A stretch of DNA of 64,000 nt from NCBI GenBank assembly GCA_963728925.1, contig CAVSMB010000014.1, forward strand, positions 310,001-374,000, given 5' to 3'. Below the pieces are notes generated by a model. It did not search any database. It was not told the origin of the DNA and was given only the letters and a program-made list of their open reading frames with translations. This document shows, piece by piece, positions 39,747 through 49,010 of the stretch. Origin of the DNA: JBBPZA01 sp963728925 (GTDB lineage: Bacteria > Actinomycetota > Thermoleophilia > Solirubrobacterales > Solirubrobacteraceae). How positions within the stretch are numbered: the first letter of the stretch is position 1; each line of letters begins with the position of its first letter. Made by a program: the position numbers and the translations under genes.

Positions 39747-40371
39747 ATGGCACAGAACACCGTCGCGCCGGCCGCGTCCGAGCTCGAGGCCTCGAGCTTC
39801 GCCAAGGGTCTCGCCCTCGGCGAGATCCACGAGGAGATGGTCTTCCCCTGCCCGATCCCGCGGGACGAGGAGGCGGTCCGGGTGCGCGAGCTGGTCGGCC
39901 GCTTCCGCGAGTACGCCGCCCAGCACATCGACTCGCGGCGCATCGACGACGAGCGCTGGATCCCCGACCACGTGTTCACCGACCTGGGCGCGCTCGGGCG
40001 CTGACCGGGCTCTACGGACCCGAGCGCTACGGCGGGCAGGGCCTCTCGCAGACGGGCTAGGCACGGGTCTTCGAGGCCTTCGGCCAGGTCGACGGGTCGC
40101 TCACCGTCGCCTTGGGCGTCCACCAGTCGATCGGCATGAAGGGCATCGTGCTCTTCGACTCGGACGGGCAGAAGGCGCGGCTGCTCCCCGATCTCGCCGC
40201 GGGGCGGCGACTCGCCGGCTTCGCGCTCACCGAGCCCGAGGCACGCGCGCCGGGCGTCGTGTCGGGCTGGAGCTCGACAAGATCGAGGACAACGACGACG
40301 AGCGCATGCACTGGATCGCGCGCCTCGCCTATCGCCGCGGCGCCTATGGCTACGCCCTGTACGAAGACTGA
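39747..40371 (+). pseudogene. Acyl-CoA dehydrogenase, decayed remnant
   Basis: Fragments in several frames add up to an acyl-CoA dehydrogenase: start to ...DDERWIPDHVFTDLGALG (stop 40004); then LTGLYGPERYGGQGLSQTG followed by TAG where the family usually has Tyr; then ARVFEAFGQVDGSLTVALGVHQSIGMKGI, DLAAGRRLAGFALTEPEA. The central and catalytic region is missing, and the text resumes near the C-terminus (LELDKIEDNDDERMHWIARLAYRRGAYGYAL). At least two frameshifts, one stop and a large deletion make it non-functional. Confidence 0.8.
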
Positions 40372-40381
40372 GCGCGCGCCG

Positions 40382-41188
40382 TCAGAAGAGCGTCGGCGGA
40401 GGCTCCGGAGGGTCCTCGGGCTCGGGCACCCGGGCCGGCATGGCGACGGTCTTCTCCTCGCCGCGCGGTGGACGGGGGGCGGGCGCGTCGGGTGACGCTC
40501 CAGGCGCCGCGGGCGGTGGCATCGGCGCGGCGCGCGTCCGCGGCCGGCGTTCACGCCCCGCCGTGGTCGAGGGAGCGCCGGCCCCGCGATGGTCGTGGAC
40601 GAGCGGCTCGGTCGCGCGCGGCTCGCGGCGTGCCTCGCCCGGCAGCGCCGGCTCGGGGCGGTGCGCGGCGCGCACCCGGTAGCCGGCGTAGGTGACCAGG
40701 CCGGCTGCGGCCAGGGCGAAGAAGATCCCCCATTGGATTCCGACGGTCACCGCCGCGCCGTTGGCCGCGCTCGCCCCCGGCTTGTCGAAGAGCCGCCACA
40801 CGAGCAGCAGCCCGGCCCACATGCCGGCAGCCATGATCACCGTCCCGTCACCGCCGGGCAGGTGGAACGGCCGCCCCTCGGCGCGCATGAAGGCGAGGAA
40901 GATCACGCCGAGCGCGACGAGCAGCACCGCCGCCTCGACGAACGAGAAGGCCTGGAAGGCCGAGAGCCCGTCGCTCGCGGGCAGCGGCCGGCCGCGGACG
41001 ACCGCGAAGTAGCTCTTCTCATACCAGGGCAGGAACATCGAGACGAAGAGCCCGAGGGCGGCGAGCACGGCGATCCGGTACTCCGCCGGCATGGCGCGCC
41101 ACGCCCCGGGCAGGCGCGCGGGCGCCGAGGGACGGGAGGGGCGCGGCTCCGGCATCGGACGGATGGTACGGGGCCGCTCCGGCGTCAC
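40382..41188 (-). CDS. Four-TM membrane protein with Pro-rich tail
   Basis: 268 residues from GTG 41188, overlapping the stop of the upstream gene (GTGA). Four hydrophobic segments at about 38-54, 77-99, 114-131 and 147-166, then a disordered tail of about 90 residues rich in Pro, Arg and Ala. Shares an operon with the next two genes (hypothetical protein, ArsA-like ATPase). Possibly a conserved actinobacterial membrane protein; role unknown. Confidence 0.65.
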   Translation of the reverse strand: MTPERPRTIRPMPEPRPSRPSAPARLPGAWRAMPAEYRIAVLAALGLFVSMFLPWYEKSYFAVVRGRPLPASDGLSAFQAFSFVEAAVLLVALGVIFLAFMRAEGRPFHLPGGDGTVIMAAGMWAGLLLVWRLFDKPGASAANGAAVTVGIQWGIFFALAAAGLVTYAGYRVRAAHRPEPALPGEARREPRATEPLVHDHRGAGAPSTTAGRERRPRTRAAPMPPPAAPGASPDAPAPRPPRGEEKTVAMPARVPEPEDPPEPPPTLF

Positions 41189-41607
41189 GCGATCGGGATG
41201 TCCTGCACCTCGACCGGTTCCTCGCGCGGGCGCCCGAGGCGCTCGAGGTAGAAGTCGATCAGGGAGCGCAGTGCGACGAGCAGCTCGCGCAGCGCGTCGG
41301 CGAACTGGCCGCGCAGCTCGGGCGGCACGATCCCGCGCACCACCTCGACCAGCAGCACACCGGTCTGCTCGGCGAGCCCGACGAGGTCGGCGAGGTCGGA
41401 GGTGGTCGGGGTCTCGCGCCGGTCGCCCTCGCGCCCGGGCACCTCGTAGCCGCGCGGAGGGGGGCGGTCGCTAGGAGGGGGGTTGGCGCTCGGAGGAGGG
41501 CGGTCGCTCGCAGGAGGGCGGCCCTCGGCGACGCGGGAGGCCGCCTGCGCGGCGTCGCGCACCCGGCGGCGCAGGGCCTCGAGGTCGTCCTCAGTCGCCG
41601 GGTCCAT
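41185..41607 (-). CDS. Hypothetical protein with Pro/Ser repeat linker
   Basis: 140 residues. N-terminal helix (EDDLEALRRRVRDAAQAAS), a linker with repeated (S/A)xRPPP units at about 31-52, and a C-terminal helix pair (LADLVGLAEQTGVLLVEVVRGIVPPELRGQFADALRELLVALRSLIDFYLERL). Starts 17 bp inside the 3' end of the ArsA-like gene, so tightly coupled to it. May be an accessory protein of that ATPase. Confidence 0.6.
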   Translation of the reverse strand: MDPATEDDLEALRRRVRDAAQAASRVAEGRPPASDRPPPSANPPPSDRPPPRGYEVPGREGDRRETPTTSDLADLVGLAEQTGVLLVEVVRGIVPPELRGQFADALRELLVALRSLIDFYLERLGRPREEPVEVQDIPIA

Positions 41608-42772
41608 CGAAGGTCACCTCCAGCGAGCCGTCGGCGAAGGCCGCCTGCGCCGGCCGGTGGCCGGCCAGCGCGGGCGGGAGCATGATCGTTCGCCGCTGCC
41701 CGTCGACGCTGACGACGAGCTCGAGCCCGATCTTCTTGAGCGAGAGCCGGCCGCGGTCGGCGAAGGGCAGCGCCACGCGCAGTCGCGCGTGGCCTTCCTC
41801 GAGCACGAGCTCGTGCGGGATCGTCTCGTGGAGGACTTCATGCGCGTCGAGCCCCGCGAAGAGCTCCTCGCCGAGCCGGTCGAGCATCTCGCCTCCGGCG
41901 ACCTCCTGCTCGAAGTAGGCGGCCTGGAGCACCGGCACCGGGGCGAAGGCCGACTCGACGAGCTCCAGGTGCTCCTGCTGGCGGCGGCGCCAGAGGTCGA
42001 AGTAGGTTCCTCGCACGGCTTCGGGAAAGACGCGGTTCACGACCACCGCGTCGGTGAGGTAGCCGTAGAGGTTGAGGTAGGTGAAGGTCCGCATCGCCTC
42101 GCCGATGACCATCTTGTCCGGGTTCATGACCAGCCGGACGCTCGCGCGCGTCGAGTCGCGCAGGATCTCGTTCATGGCGATCAGGTTGCGCACGAGGCGT
42201 CCCACGTCCTCGAACACCGCCTCGCCAGGGAGCGAGATGTCGAGCAGCGAGCGCGCGAGCGGGCGCGCCGCCGCGAGCAGCTCGTGCTCGTGCGGGAAGA
42301 CCTTCTCCAGCCACCAGCGCGCGACGTCGGGGAAGGAGAGCAGCCGCAGCGTCTCGCCCGTCGGCGCGCAGTCGACGACGAGCACGTCGAAGTCGCCGGC
42401 CTCGTCATGGCGCTTGATCTGGAGCAGCGAGAACAGCTCGTCGAGGCCCGGCGGGACGGTCAGCTCCTCGGCGACGATCCGGTTGGCGCCCTGGTCGACC
42501 AGCATCTCGCCCAGCCACGCCTGGACGGCCGACCAGTTGCGCTCCATCTCCTGCTGGGCCTGCACCTCCTGGCCCCACAGGCCGTCGCCGATCGGCGTCG
42601 GATCGGCGCCCAACTCGGCGTCGAGCGCCTCCGAGAGGCTGTGGGCTGGATCGGTCGAGAGCACGAGCGTGCGCAGGCTCCGCGCTGCGCAGCGCCGCGC
42701 CGTCGCCGCGGCGACCGAGGTCTTTCCCACCCCGCCCTTGCCGGTGTAGAGGATGATGCGCGGACGCGCCAT
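41591..42772 (-). CDS. ArsA/Get3-like anion-transporting ATPase
   Basis: 393 residues. Deviant Walker A GKGGVGKTSVAAATA (residues 11-25), switch I TDPAHSLSEALD, FDVLVVDCAPTGETLRLLSFPD, MNPDKMVIGEAMRTFTYLNLYGY, and a C-terminal beta domain. Members are dimeric ATPases for arsenite export or tail-anchored protein handling; without arsenic genes nearby, a bacterial ArsA of other function is more likely. Start ATG 42772 follows TATCCT by 6 nt on the minus strand, a leaderless arrangement. Confidence 0.85.
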   Translation of the reverse strand: MARPRIILYTGKGGVGKTSVAAATARRCAARSLRTLVLSTDPAHSLSEALDAELGADPTPIGDGLWGQEVQAQQEMERNWSAVQAWLGEMLVDQGANRIVAEELTVPPGLDELFSLLQIKRHDEAGDFDVLVVDCAPTGETLRLLSFPDVARWWLEKVFPHEHELLAAARPLARSLLDISLPGEAVFEDVGRLVRNLIAMNEILRDSTRASVRLVMNPDKMVIGEAMRTFTYLNLYGYLTDAVVVNRVFPEAVRGTYFDLWRRRQQEHLELVESAFAPVPVLQAAYFEQEVAGGEMLDRLGEELFAGLDAHEVLHETIPHELVLEEGHARLRVALPFADRGRLSLKKIGLELVVSVDGQRRTIMLPPALAGHRPAQAAFADGSLEVTFDGPGD

Positions 42773-42800
42773 CCGCGCAGGATAGGCGGCCGCGGACCGC

Positions 42801-44282
42801 CTACCGGCGCGCGGGTGTGGCGGGCGCGCCCACCTCGAGCGTCCAGGCGGTCTCCTTCTCGTTGCCGGCGAGGTCCTTCGCGGAGATCCGCACCGCATAG
42901 GTGCCGGGCGCCGGAGGCGTCCAGGTGACGAAGCGCGTGCCGTGCGGGAAGTCGCCTTCGGCAAAGAAGACGTTGCGCCCCGCGGGATCGTCGATGGCCA
43001 CGCCCACGTGGGAGACCTTGTCGAGCCGGAAGCGCATGCGCGTCGGGCGCCCCGCGACGGCCGAGGTGGTCACCAGGCGGGTCTCGGGTGCGGTGCGCAG
43101 GGCATCGCTCCAGCGCTTGAAGCCGTCGCAGTAGACGGCCGCAGCCAGGCGGTCGCACAGGCGCTTGAGGAAGCTGCGGGCGAGCCGGTGGTACTCGAGC
43201 GACGCCTCGCCGCCGCCGAGGTCGTAGAGCGACCAGGCTCCGGTGTCGTAGAGCGGCAGCTCGGCTCGCGCCTGGGCGTCGCCGAGCCTCGCCAGCCGGG
43301 TCGCGCGCTCGTCTCCGAGCTGCTCGCCGGTCTCGTAGAGCCCGATGACGCTCTGCAGGAACGCGTTGATGATCCGCGTGCCCGGCGAGAAGCTGTACTG
43401 CAGGTAATGGGCGCCGGCCGAGGTACGTACACGCACGCCGACCGGGGATGCGATCCGGAAGAGCGAGAGCAGGCGAGGCACCGGCGCGCGCCAGTCCTCG
43501 ATCCCCAGGCGGGTGATCGCCCGGCTCAGCGCCTGCAGCCCGGTGGCCTGCGCCATGCCGCTCACCCACGGCGGGCGCCCGCCGCCGAAGAAGAAGTAGT
43601 ACTCCCACGCGAGCGCCTTGCCGCGCTCCGCGGCCAGCGGCAGCATCTCCTCGAAGAGCACGCGCAGGCGAGCGTCCTGGTCGCCTGCGGTCCACAGCCC
43701 GTTGGCCTTGCCGAACGTCCCGAGCGGCTGGAGCTGGAGCCCCTGGCCCGCGTAGTACTCCCACACGAGCTCCGAGCCGGTGAACTCCACGCGCCCGCGG
43801 GGCACGGGCAGCCTGGGCGCCTTGGCCCAGAGCTGGCGGTTGCGCTCGAGGATCAGGGTCAGCGCCGGGACGCGGGTGGGCTCGAGGCGGCCCGCGCCGA
43901 CGAGCCAGTCCACGGTCCCCAGGACGGCCTTCAGCTCGGTAGCGCGCTGGCCCGAGAGGCTCCGCGCGGCGCGTATCGCCCGGTCGTAGGCGCGCCGGGC
44001 ACGGTCGGCGGCCGCCGGCTCCAGGCGGCGGGCGCGCAGGTAACGGCGCAGCTCGCCCTTGAAGGTCCGCTTGGCCTTCTTGGCGGCGGCCGCGCCGCCC
44101 CGGGGCCCTGTGGCATCGCCGCGCGCGGTGGGGACCGGCTGCGGCGTGAGGGCCGGGAGGGCGGGATCGTCGCGCAGCGCCGCTGTGCTCCCGCCGACGA
44201 CGAGCACGGGCGAGGCGGACGCGGAGCCGGCGAGGCCTAGGGTGAAGACCAGAGCGGCCAGGGCGAACGGGGTCCTGCGCAC
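42801..44282 (-). CDS. Secreted D-glucuronyl C5-epimerase-like protein
   Basis: 493 residues from GTG 44282 (TACCAT 7 nt upstream). Signal peptide (about 1-24, ending ASA-S). The central (alpha/alpha)-type domain has features of the glucuronyl C5-epimerase C-terminal domain: ELVWEYYAGQGLQLQPLGTFGKANGL, WEYYFFFGGGRPPWVSGMAQATGLQALSRA, LPLYDTGAWSLYDLGGG, YHRLARSFLKRL. Then an Ig-like domain (PGTYAVRISAKDLAGNEKETAWTLEV). Probably acts on a cell-surface uronic-acid polymer. Catalysis is not proven by sequence. Confidence 0.75.
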   Translation of the reverse strand: MRRTPFALAALVFTLGLAGSASASPVLVVGGSTAALRDDPALPALTPQPVPTARGDATGPRGGAAAAKKAKRTFKGELRRYLRARRLEPAAADRARRAYDRAIRAARSLSGQRATELKAVLGTVDWLVGAGRLEPTRVPALTLILERNRQLWAKAPRLPVPRGRVEFTGSELVWEYYAGQGLQLQPLGTFGKANGLWTAGDQDARLRVLFEEMLPLAAERGKALAWEYYFFFGGGRPPWVSGMAQATGLQALSRAITRLGIEDWRAPVPRLLSLFRIASPVGVRVRTSAGAHYLQYSFSPGTRIINAFLQSVIGLYETGEQLGDERATRLARLGDAQARAELPLYDTGAWSLYDLGGGEASLEYHRLARSFLKRLCDRLAAAVYCDGFKRWSDALRTAPETRLVTTSAVAGRPTRMRFRLDKVSHVGVAIDDPAGRNVFFAEGDFPHGTRFVTWTPPAPGTYAVRISAKDLAGNEKETAWTLEVGAPATPARR

Positions 44283-44365
44283 GACCCGGATGGTACCCTC
44301 GGCCCGCTCCAGGTCGCTGTCCTAGAAGAGACCGCCCGATCTCCACGCCCCGTCCCACCCGTCTC

Positions 44366-45502
44366 GTGCTCACCCTCACCGGCGTCCTCGTCGCGCTGCT
44401 GGCCGCCCTCGGGATCGCCGCCTGCGGTGGCGGCGGCGACGAATCGGCCAACAGCATCCTCAAGGACACCTTCAGCGGCGCGAAGTCGGTCAAGAGCGGC
44501 GACCTCGACGTCGTGATCGGCTTCAGCGGCCGCGGGGGGCAGACGGCTTCCAAGGGCCCCGTCGGGATCAAGGTCACGGGCCCGTTCCAGACCGTCGGCA
44601 AGGGTCAGCTGCCGAACTTCGACGTCGACGCAGCGCTCTCGGCCGCCGGCAAGAAGGAGTCGCTGGGTGCGGTCTCCACCGGGGACAAGGGCTTCATCAA
44701 GATCGCCGGGCGGGCCTACGCGGTGCCCGCCGACGTGTACGCGCAGTTCAAGCGCGGCTTCCAGCAGAGCTCGGCCGACAGCGCCAAGAGCAAGAGCAAG
44801 ACGACGCTCGGGGCGCTGGGCATCGATCCCACCAGCTGGCTGGAGGATCCCAAGGTCCAGGACGACGAGCAGGTCGGCGGCGTCGAGACCAAGCACGTCA
44901 GCGCGGGCGTCGACGTCAGCAAGTTCGTCGACGACCTCAATCGCCTGGTGGGCAAGACGCGCTTGGGCGGGGCGGGGGCCAAGACCGCCGTCCAGGGCAT
45001 CACCCCGAGCCAGAAGCAGCAGATCGTCGACGCCGTCTCCGACGCTCGCTTCGACGTGTGGTCGGGCAAGGACGACAAGGTCCTGCGCAAGCTCGCCGTG
45101 AAGCTCGACCTCCAGGCCCGCAACGGGCAGACGGCCGGGGGACTGACCGGCGGGACGCTCGACTTCAGCCTCACGATCTCCGACCTCAACAAGGCCCAGA
45201 CGATCGCCGAGCCCGCGAACGCAAGGCCGTGGAGCGAGCTGCAGAAGCAGCTCGGCGGCCTGAACCTGGGCTCGCTGGGCGGCGCGGCGGGCGGCTCCGG
45301 CGGCTCGCTGGGCGGCGGCTCGGGCGGCTCGAGCTCCGGCGGGTCCGGCGGCTCGGGCTCCGGCGGCTCGGGCTCGGGCTCCGGCGGCTCGGACGGCGCC
45401 GGCGGGCAGGACGCGAAGGCCCAGGCCTACATCGAATGCATCTCGAAGGCCGGTGGGGACGTGGGCAAGGCGCAGCGCTGCGCCGACCTCCTCAAGCCCT
45501 GA
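44366..45502 (+). CDS. Lipoprotein with Gly/Ser-rich tail
   Basis: 378 residues from GTG 44366. Lipobox near residues 17-20 (IAAC-G), after which a LppX/LprG-like beta fold is possible (SILKDTFSGAKSVKSGDLDVVIGF, FDVDAALSAAG, GDKGFIKIAGRAYAVPADVY, GGVETKHVSAGVDVSKFV, RKLAVKLDLQ). From about 305 a Gly/Ser linker (SGGSGSGGSGSGSGGS), ending in a short Cys-containing segment (YIECISKAGGDVGKAQRCADLL). The usual basic residues of a signal peptide (RPTR) lie just upstream of this GTG without a normal start codon, so the true start is uncertain. Confidence 0.65.
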   Translation: MLTLTGVLVALLAALGIAACGGGGDESANSILKDTFSGAKSVKSGDLDVVIGFSGRGGQTASKGPVGIKVTGPFQTVGKGQLPNFDVDAALSAAGKKESLGAVSTGDKGFIKIAGRAYAVPADVYAQFKRGFQQSSADSAKSKSKTTLGALGIDPTSWLEDPKVQDDEQVGGVETKHVSAGVDVSKFVDDLNRLVGKTRLGGAGAKTAVQGITPSQKQQIVDAVSDARFDVWSGKDDKVLRKLAVKLDLQARNGQTAGGLTGGTLDFSLTISDLNKAQTIAEPANARPWSELQKQLGGLNLGSLGGAAGGSGGSLGGGSGGSSSGGSGGSGSGGSGSGSGGSDGAGGQDAKAQAYIECISKAGGDVGKAQRCADLLKP

Positions 45503-45548
45503 TCGCCTCGCCGGGTGGCCGGACCTCCCGCCCTATCCTTCACCGTCC

Positions 45549-46688
45549 GTGACCACCACCGCTCCGGAGCGGTCGGGCCCGGGCCGCTTCCTGCTGAGCG
45601 GTGAGGGCTGGCCCTACCTGCTCGTCCCCTTCATCCCGGTGGCGGTCGCGCTCGAGCTCGTGGGCGCCGGGGCCCCGATCATCTTCGGCACCGCCGCGCT
45701 CGGGGTGATCCCGACCGCGGCGCTCATGGGCCGCGCCACCGAGGAGCTGGCGGCGCGCTCGGGGCCTGGGATCGGCGGCCTGCTCAACGTCACCTTCGGC
45801 AACGCGCCGGAGCTGATCATCGCGTTCTTCGCCCTGACCGAGGGGCTGCAGGAGGTCGTCAAGGCGTCGCTCGTCGGCTCGATCCTCGGCAACGTCCTGC
45901 TCGTGCTGGGCGCCGCCATGCTCGTGGGAGGTATCGGCCGCGATCGCCAGAGCTTCGACCGCACGGCGGCGAGCGCCCAGTCCTCCATGCTCCTGTTGGC
46001 GATCGTCGCCCTCGCGATGCCGGCCGTCTACGAACTGGTGGTCGGCGTCGGGCTGCCCACGCCGGGGGCGGAGGCGGTGCACTACCGCGGCGAGGTCGAG
46101 ACGCTCTCGTTCATCGTGGCGATCGTCCTCCTGGGCTCCTACGGGGCCGGCCTGCTCTTCTCGCTCAAGACCCACCGCGAGCTGTTCAACCCGTCGGGGG
46201 GTGACGGAGAGGGCAAGCACGGGGAGCCGTGGAGCCTGCGCCGCTCGATGATCGCGCTGGCCATCGGGGGCGTGGCGGTCGGCGTGATGTCGGAGATCCT
46301 CGTCGGCTCGATCGCCGAGACCGCCTCGAAGATCGGGCTCAGCGAGTTCTTCATCGGCGTGATCGTCGTCGCGATCGTCGGCAACGCCGCCGAGCACTGG
46401 GTCGCCGTCTACGTCGCCGCCAAGAACAAGATGGACCTCGCGGTCAACATCGCGGTCGGCTCCAGCGCCCAGATCGCGCTCTTCGTGGTCCCGGTGCTGG
46501 TCCTCGTGTCCTTCGTCGTCGGCGACTTCCCGATGGCGCTCGTGCTCAACGGCTTCGAGCTCGCGGCGATCTTCTTCGCCGTGCTCATCGCCAACCACGT
46601 GACCAACGAGGGCGAGTCCACGTGGTTCGAAGGCCTCCAGCTGCTCGCCGTCTACGTCGTGCTTGCCGTCGCGTTCTTCTTCGCGTGA
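45549..46688 (+). CDS. Calcium/proton antiporter (CaCA family)
   Basis: 379 residues from GTG 45549; TATCCT ends 9 nt before it. About 11 membrane helices with the two CaCA alpha-repeats: NVTFGNAPELIIAFFAL in the first half and AIVGNAAEHWVAVYVAAKNKMDLAVNIAVGSSAQIALFV in the second. The acidic residue of each repeat (E in GNAPE and GNAAE) is present. Cax-type exchangers use the proton gradient to expel Ca2+. Followed with 4-bp overlap by TerC. Confidence 0.9.
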   Translation: MTTTAPERSGPGRFLLSGEGWPYLLVPFIPVAVALELVGAGAPIIFGTAALGVIPTAALMGRATEELAARSGPGIGGLLNVTFGNAPELIIAFFALTEGLQEVVKASLVGSILGNVLLVLGAAMLVGGIGRDRQSFDRTAASAQSSMLLLAIVALAMPAVYELVVGVGLPTPGAEAVHYRGEVETLSFIVAIVLLGSYGAGLLFSLKTHRELFNPSGGDGEGKHGEPWSLRRSMIALAIGGVAVGVMSEILVGSIAETASKIGLSEFFIGVIVVAIVGNAAEHWVAVYVAAKNKMDLAVNIAVGSSAQIALFVVPVLVLVSFVVGDFPMALVLNGFELAAIFFAVLIANHVTNEGESTWFEGLQLLAVYVVLAVAFFFA

Positions 46689-47680
46689 CGCTCGCCGTCC
46701 CGCTCACAGCGTTCGCCGGCCCGGTCGCCCTCGCCGGGGTCGCGGCCGCGATCGTCGTTCTGCTGCTCGTCGACCTCAAGGTCTTCGCGCGCGGTCGCGA
46801 GCCGAGCTTCCGCGAGGGCGTGGTGTGGAGCATCGGCTGGCTCGTGCTGTCGCTCCTGGTCGCCGTCCCGCTGCTGCTCTTCGACAGCGCCGACGCCGCG
46901 GTCAACTACACGACGGTCTACCTGATCGAGCGCTCGCTCTCGCTGGACAACCTCTTCGTCTTCCTCCTGCTCTTCACGTACTTCTCCGTGCCCACGAAGC
47001 ACCGCGCGGCGCAGCTCTTCTGGGGCATCGTCGCGGCGCTCGTGCTCCGCGGCCTCGCCATCCTCGGCGGCGTCGCGCTGCTCGATCGCTTCCACTTCGT
47101 CATCTACGTGCTCGGCGCGGGGCTGCTCGTCCTCGCCTACCGGGTCCTGCGCGGAGTCGACGAGAACGTGGACCCCGACCGCAACCTCTTCGTGCGAGGC
47201 GTGCGCCGACTGTTTCCCGTCACGTCGGGCTTCCGGGAGGGCCACTGGACCGTCGTGGAGGACGGCCGTCGCCACGTCACGCCGCTGCTGCTGTGCCTCG
47301 TGGCGATCATCTTCGCCGACATCGCCTTCGCCGTGGACTCGATCCCGGCCGCCTTCGCGATCACCCGCGACGAGCTCATCATCTGGATGGGCAACGCCTT
47401 CGCGCTGCTCGGCCTGCGGGCGCTGTTCGTGCTCGTCGAGGGCCTCATCAAGCGCTTTCGCTACCTCGACGAGACGATCGCCGTCGTGCTCGGCATCGTC
47501 GCCGTCAAGCTGCTGGCCGAGGACTTCGTCAAGGTCGGGCCGGTCGTGAGCTTGGCGATCGTGCTGGCCGCCTTCGTGATCGGCATGGTGGCCTCGGTGC
47601 TCGCCGACCGCCGCGACCCCGACGCCGACGAGAAGCGCGCGGCGCGAGAGAGGCGAACCTCCGACAATCCGGCCAGCTAG
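46685..47680 (+). CDS. TerC/Alx family membrane protein
   Basis: 331 residues from GTG 46685 (overlap with the antiporter stop). About nine TM helices with the TerC signature acidic residues: LSLDNLFVFLLLFTYF and IIFADIAFAVDSIPAAFAIT. TerC/Alx proteins are linked to tellurite resistance and, more recently, manganese and metal export or metalation of exported proteins. Coupling to a Ca2+/H+ antiporter suggests divalent metal homeostasis. No yybP-type riboswitch was seen upstream. Confidence 0.88.
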   Translation: MTLAVPLTAFAGPVALAGVAAAIVVLLLVDLKVFARGREPSFREGVVWSIGWLVLSLLVAVPLLLFDSADAAVNYTTVYLIERSLSLDNLFVFLLLFTYFSVPTKHRAAQLFWGIVAALVLRGLAILGGVALLDRFHFVIYVLGAGLLVLAYRVLRGVDENVDPDRNLFVRGVRRLFPVTSGFREGHWTVVEDGRRHVTPLLLCLVAIIFADIAFAVDSIPAAFAITRDELIIWMGNAFALLGLRALFVLVEGLIKRFRYLDETIAVVLGIVAVKLLAEDFVKVGPVVSLAIVLAAFVIGMVASVLADRRDPDADEKRAARERRTSDNPAS

Positions 47681-47711
47681 TAGGCCGCCGGCCCGGCGGG
47701 ACCTTAGCTTA

Positions 47712-48621
47712 GAAGGTGTTTCGGAATTTATTCTCTCCTCTTGTTGGTGGCCCAGGGCTTGGGTCCGGGTGGTGGCGAGAGGCGGTTGAGCATGAGCCCG
47801 ACCATGGCCCACTTGACGAACGCTTCGTGGGTCTCGGGTAGGCGTTCGTAGTCGCGCACCAGCCGTCGCCAGCGCAGAAGCCAGGAGAAGGTGCGCTCGA
47901 CCACCCAGCGGCGGGGCAGTACCGCGAAGCCGATCTGCTCGGCGGGCTTCTTGACGACCTCGACGACGACCTGGAAGGCGCGCTTGGCGAGCGCGATCAG
48001 CTGTCCCTGGTAGCCGCCGTCGGCGAAGATGTGGCGCACGCCGGGGAGCGCGCCCTTGAGCAGTTTGAGGACCCGCGGCCGCCGTCGCGATCCTGGATCG
48101 AGGCGGCGGTGACCATCACGACCAGCAGCAGCCCGAGCGTGTCGGTGATGATGTGGCGCTTGCGGCCGTTGATCTTCTTGCCCGCGTCGTACCCGCGCGT
48201 TCCCTTGGAGACGGTGTCTGAGCCCTTGACCGACTGGGAGTCGACGATCCCCGCCGAGGGCTCTGGGTTGCGCCCCTCGCGCTTGGCCCGTACCCGCTCG
48301 CGCAGCGCGTCGTGCACCCGGTCGAGCGTGCCGTCCTCCCCCCAGGCGCGGAAGTAGCGGTACACCGTCTGCCACGGCGGAAAGTCCTTGGGCAGCATCC
48401 GCCACGCGCAGCCCGTGCGCGTCAGGTACAGGATCGCGTTGACGATCTCCCGCTTGCTGTGCTCTGGTGGCCGGCCCGCCGGCCCCGCCGGCGGCTCGGG
48501 CAGCAACGGCTCGATCAGTTCCCACTGCCGATCGGTCAGGTCGCTGGGGTAGCGGCGCTCGGGCGGCACGCACCCACGGTTCTACATAACGCCCGCAAAC
48601 CCTCTATTTCGAAACACCTTC
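47712..48621 (-). mobile_element. IS5-family insertion sequence
   Basis: About 910 bp with 15/16 matching ends: GAAGGTGTTTCGGAAT at the left and GAAGGTGTTTCGAAAT at the right (complement). Flanked by the 3-bp duplication TTA (47709-47711 and 48622-48624). The right TTA is the complement of the TAA stop of the neighbouring minus-strand gene, which therefore remains complete. Confidence 0.85.
47728..48569 (-). CDS. IS5-family transposase in two frames
   Basis: GTG 48569 starts the first frame (PSDLTDRQWELIEPLLP, SKREIVNAILYLTRTGCAWRMLP, VDSQSVKGSDTVSKGTRGYDAGKKINGRKRHIITDT with the first Asp). The catalytic rest (VRHIFADGGYQGQLIALAKRAFQV, RRWVVERTFSWLLRWRRLVRDYE) is in another frame. A -1 shift at GGCCGC-GGG near 48078-48085 would join them as ...DGGR-R-VLKLLKG. 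Some IS5 members use such a frameshift; it may equally be a disabling mutation. Confidence 0.75.
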
Positions 48622-48942
48622 TTAGTCCTCGCGGCCGACTTCTTGATCGTCCTCTTCCAGCTCGTCCTGGTCGTCGTCGCCGTCGTCGGTGATCGCGTTC
48701 GCCGCGCCCGGGTGGTAGTGGACCTGGAAGCGCTCGAGCATCTCGTCGCGGGCGGGCTCGTCGAGCGGCGTCTCGTCGGACACGAGCACCCAGTCGGCCC
48801 CCTCGAACTCCTCCATGTTGAAGACCTCGGAGTCGAGGTCGGGGGAGTCGTCGACGACGATCAGCACCTCGGTCTGGGGGTTGAAGTAGGTCCCGGGGCG
48901 GATGATCAGCTCGTCGAGCTCGAAGCGGCGGGGGTCGGCCAT
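48622..48942 (-). CDS. Small acidic protein, unknown function
   Basis: 106 residues from ATG 48942 (ATG 48951 possible). TACATT ends 7 nt before the ATG, leaderless pattern. PRRFELDELIIRPGTYFNPQTEVLIVVDDSPDLDSEVFNMEEFEGADWVLVSDETPLDEP, ending in an Asp/Glu-rich tail (DDGDDDQDELEEDDQ). The TAA stop coincides with the target duplication of the neighbouring IS. No family recognised. Confidence 0.65.
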   Translation of the reverse strand: MADPRRFELDELIIRPGTYFNPQTEVLIVVDDSPDLDSEVFNMEEFEGADWVLVSDETPLDEPARDEMLERFQVHYHPGAANAITDDGDDDQDELEEDDQEVGRED

Positions 48943-49010
48943 GCCCGGCAATGTACACGGCGCCCGGCCGCGCCTCCGGGGCGGCCCTCACCCGGCGCCG
49001 CTCGGCGCCC

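Noticed and set aside
45290..45410. Gly/Ser repeat at the end of the lipoprotein gene as a CRISPR or satellite repeat
   Set aside because: It is an in-frame low-complexity linker, with irregular units and no spacers.
46520..46690. Manganese (yybP-ykoY) riboswitch for the TerC gene
   Set aside because: TerC overlaps the antiporter gene by 4 bp, and no aptamer motif is visible upstream of the pair.
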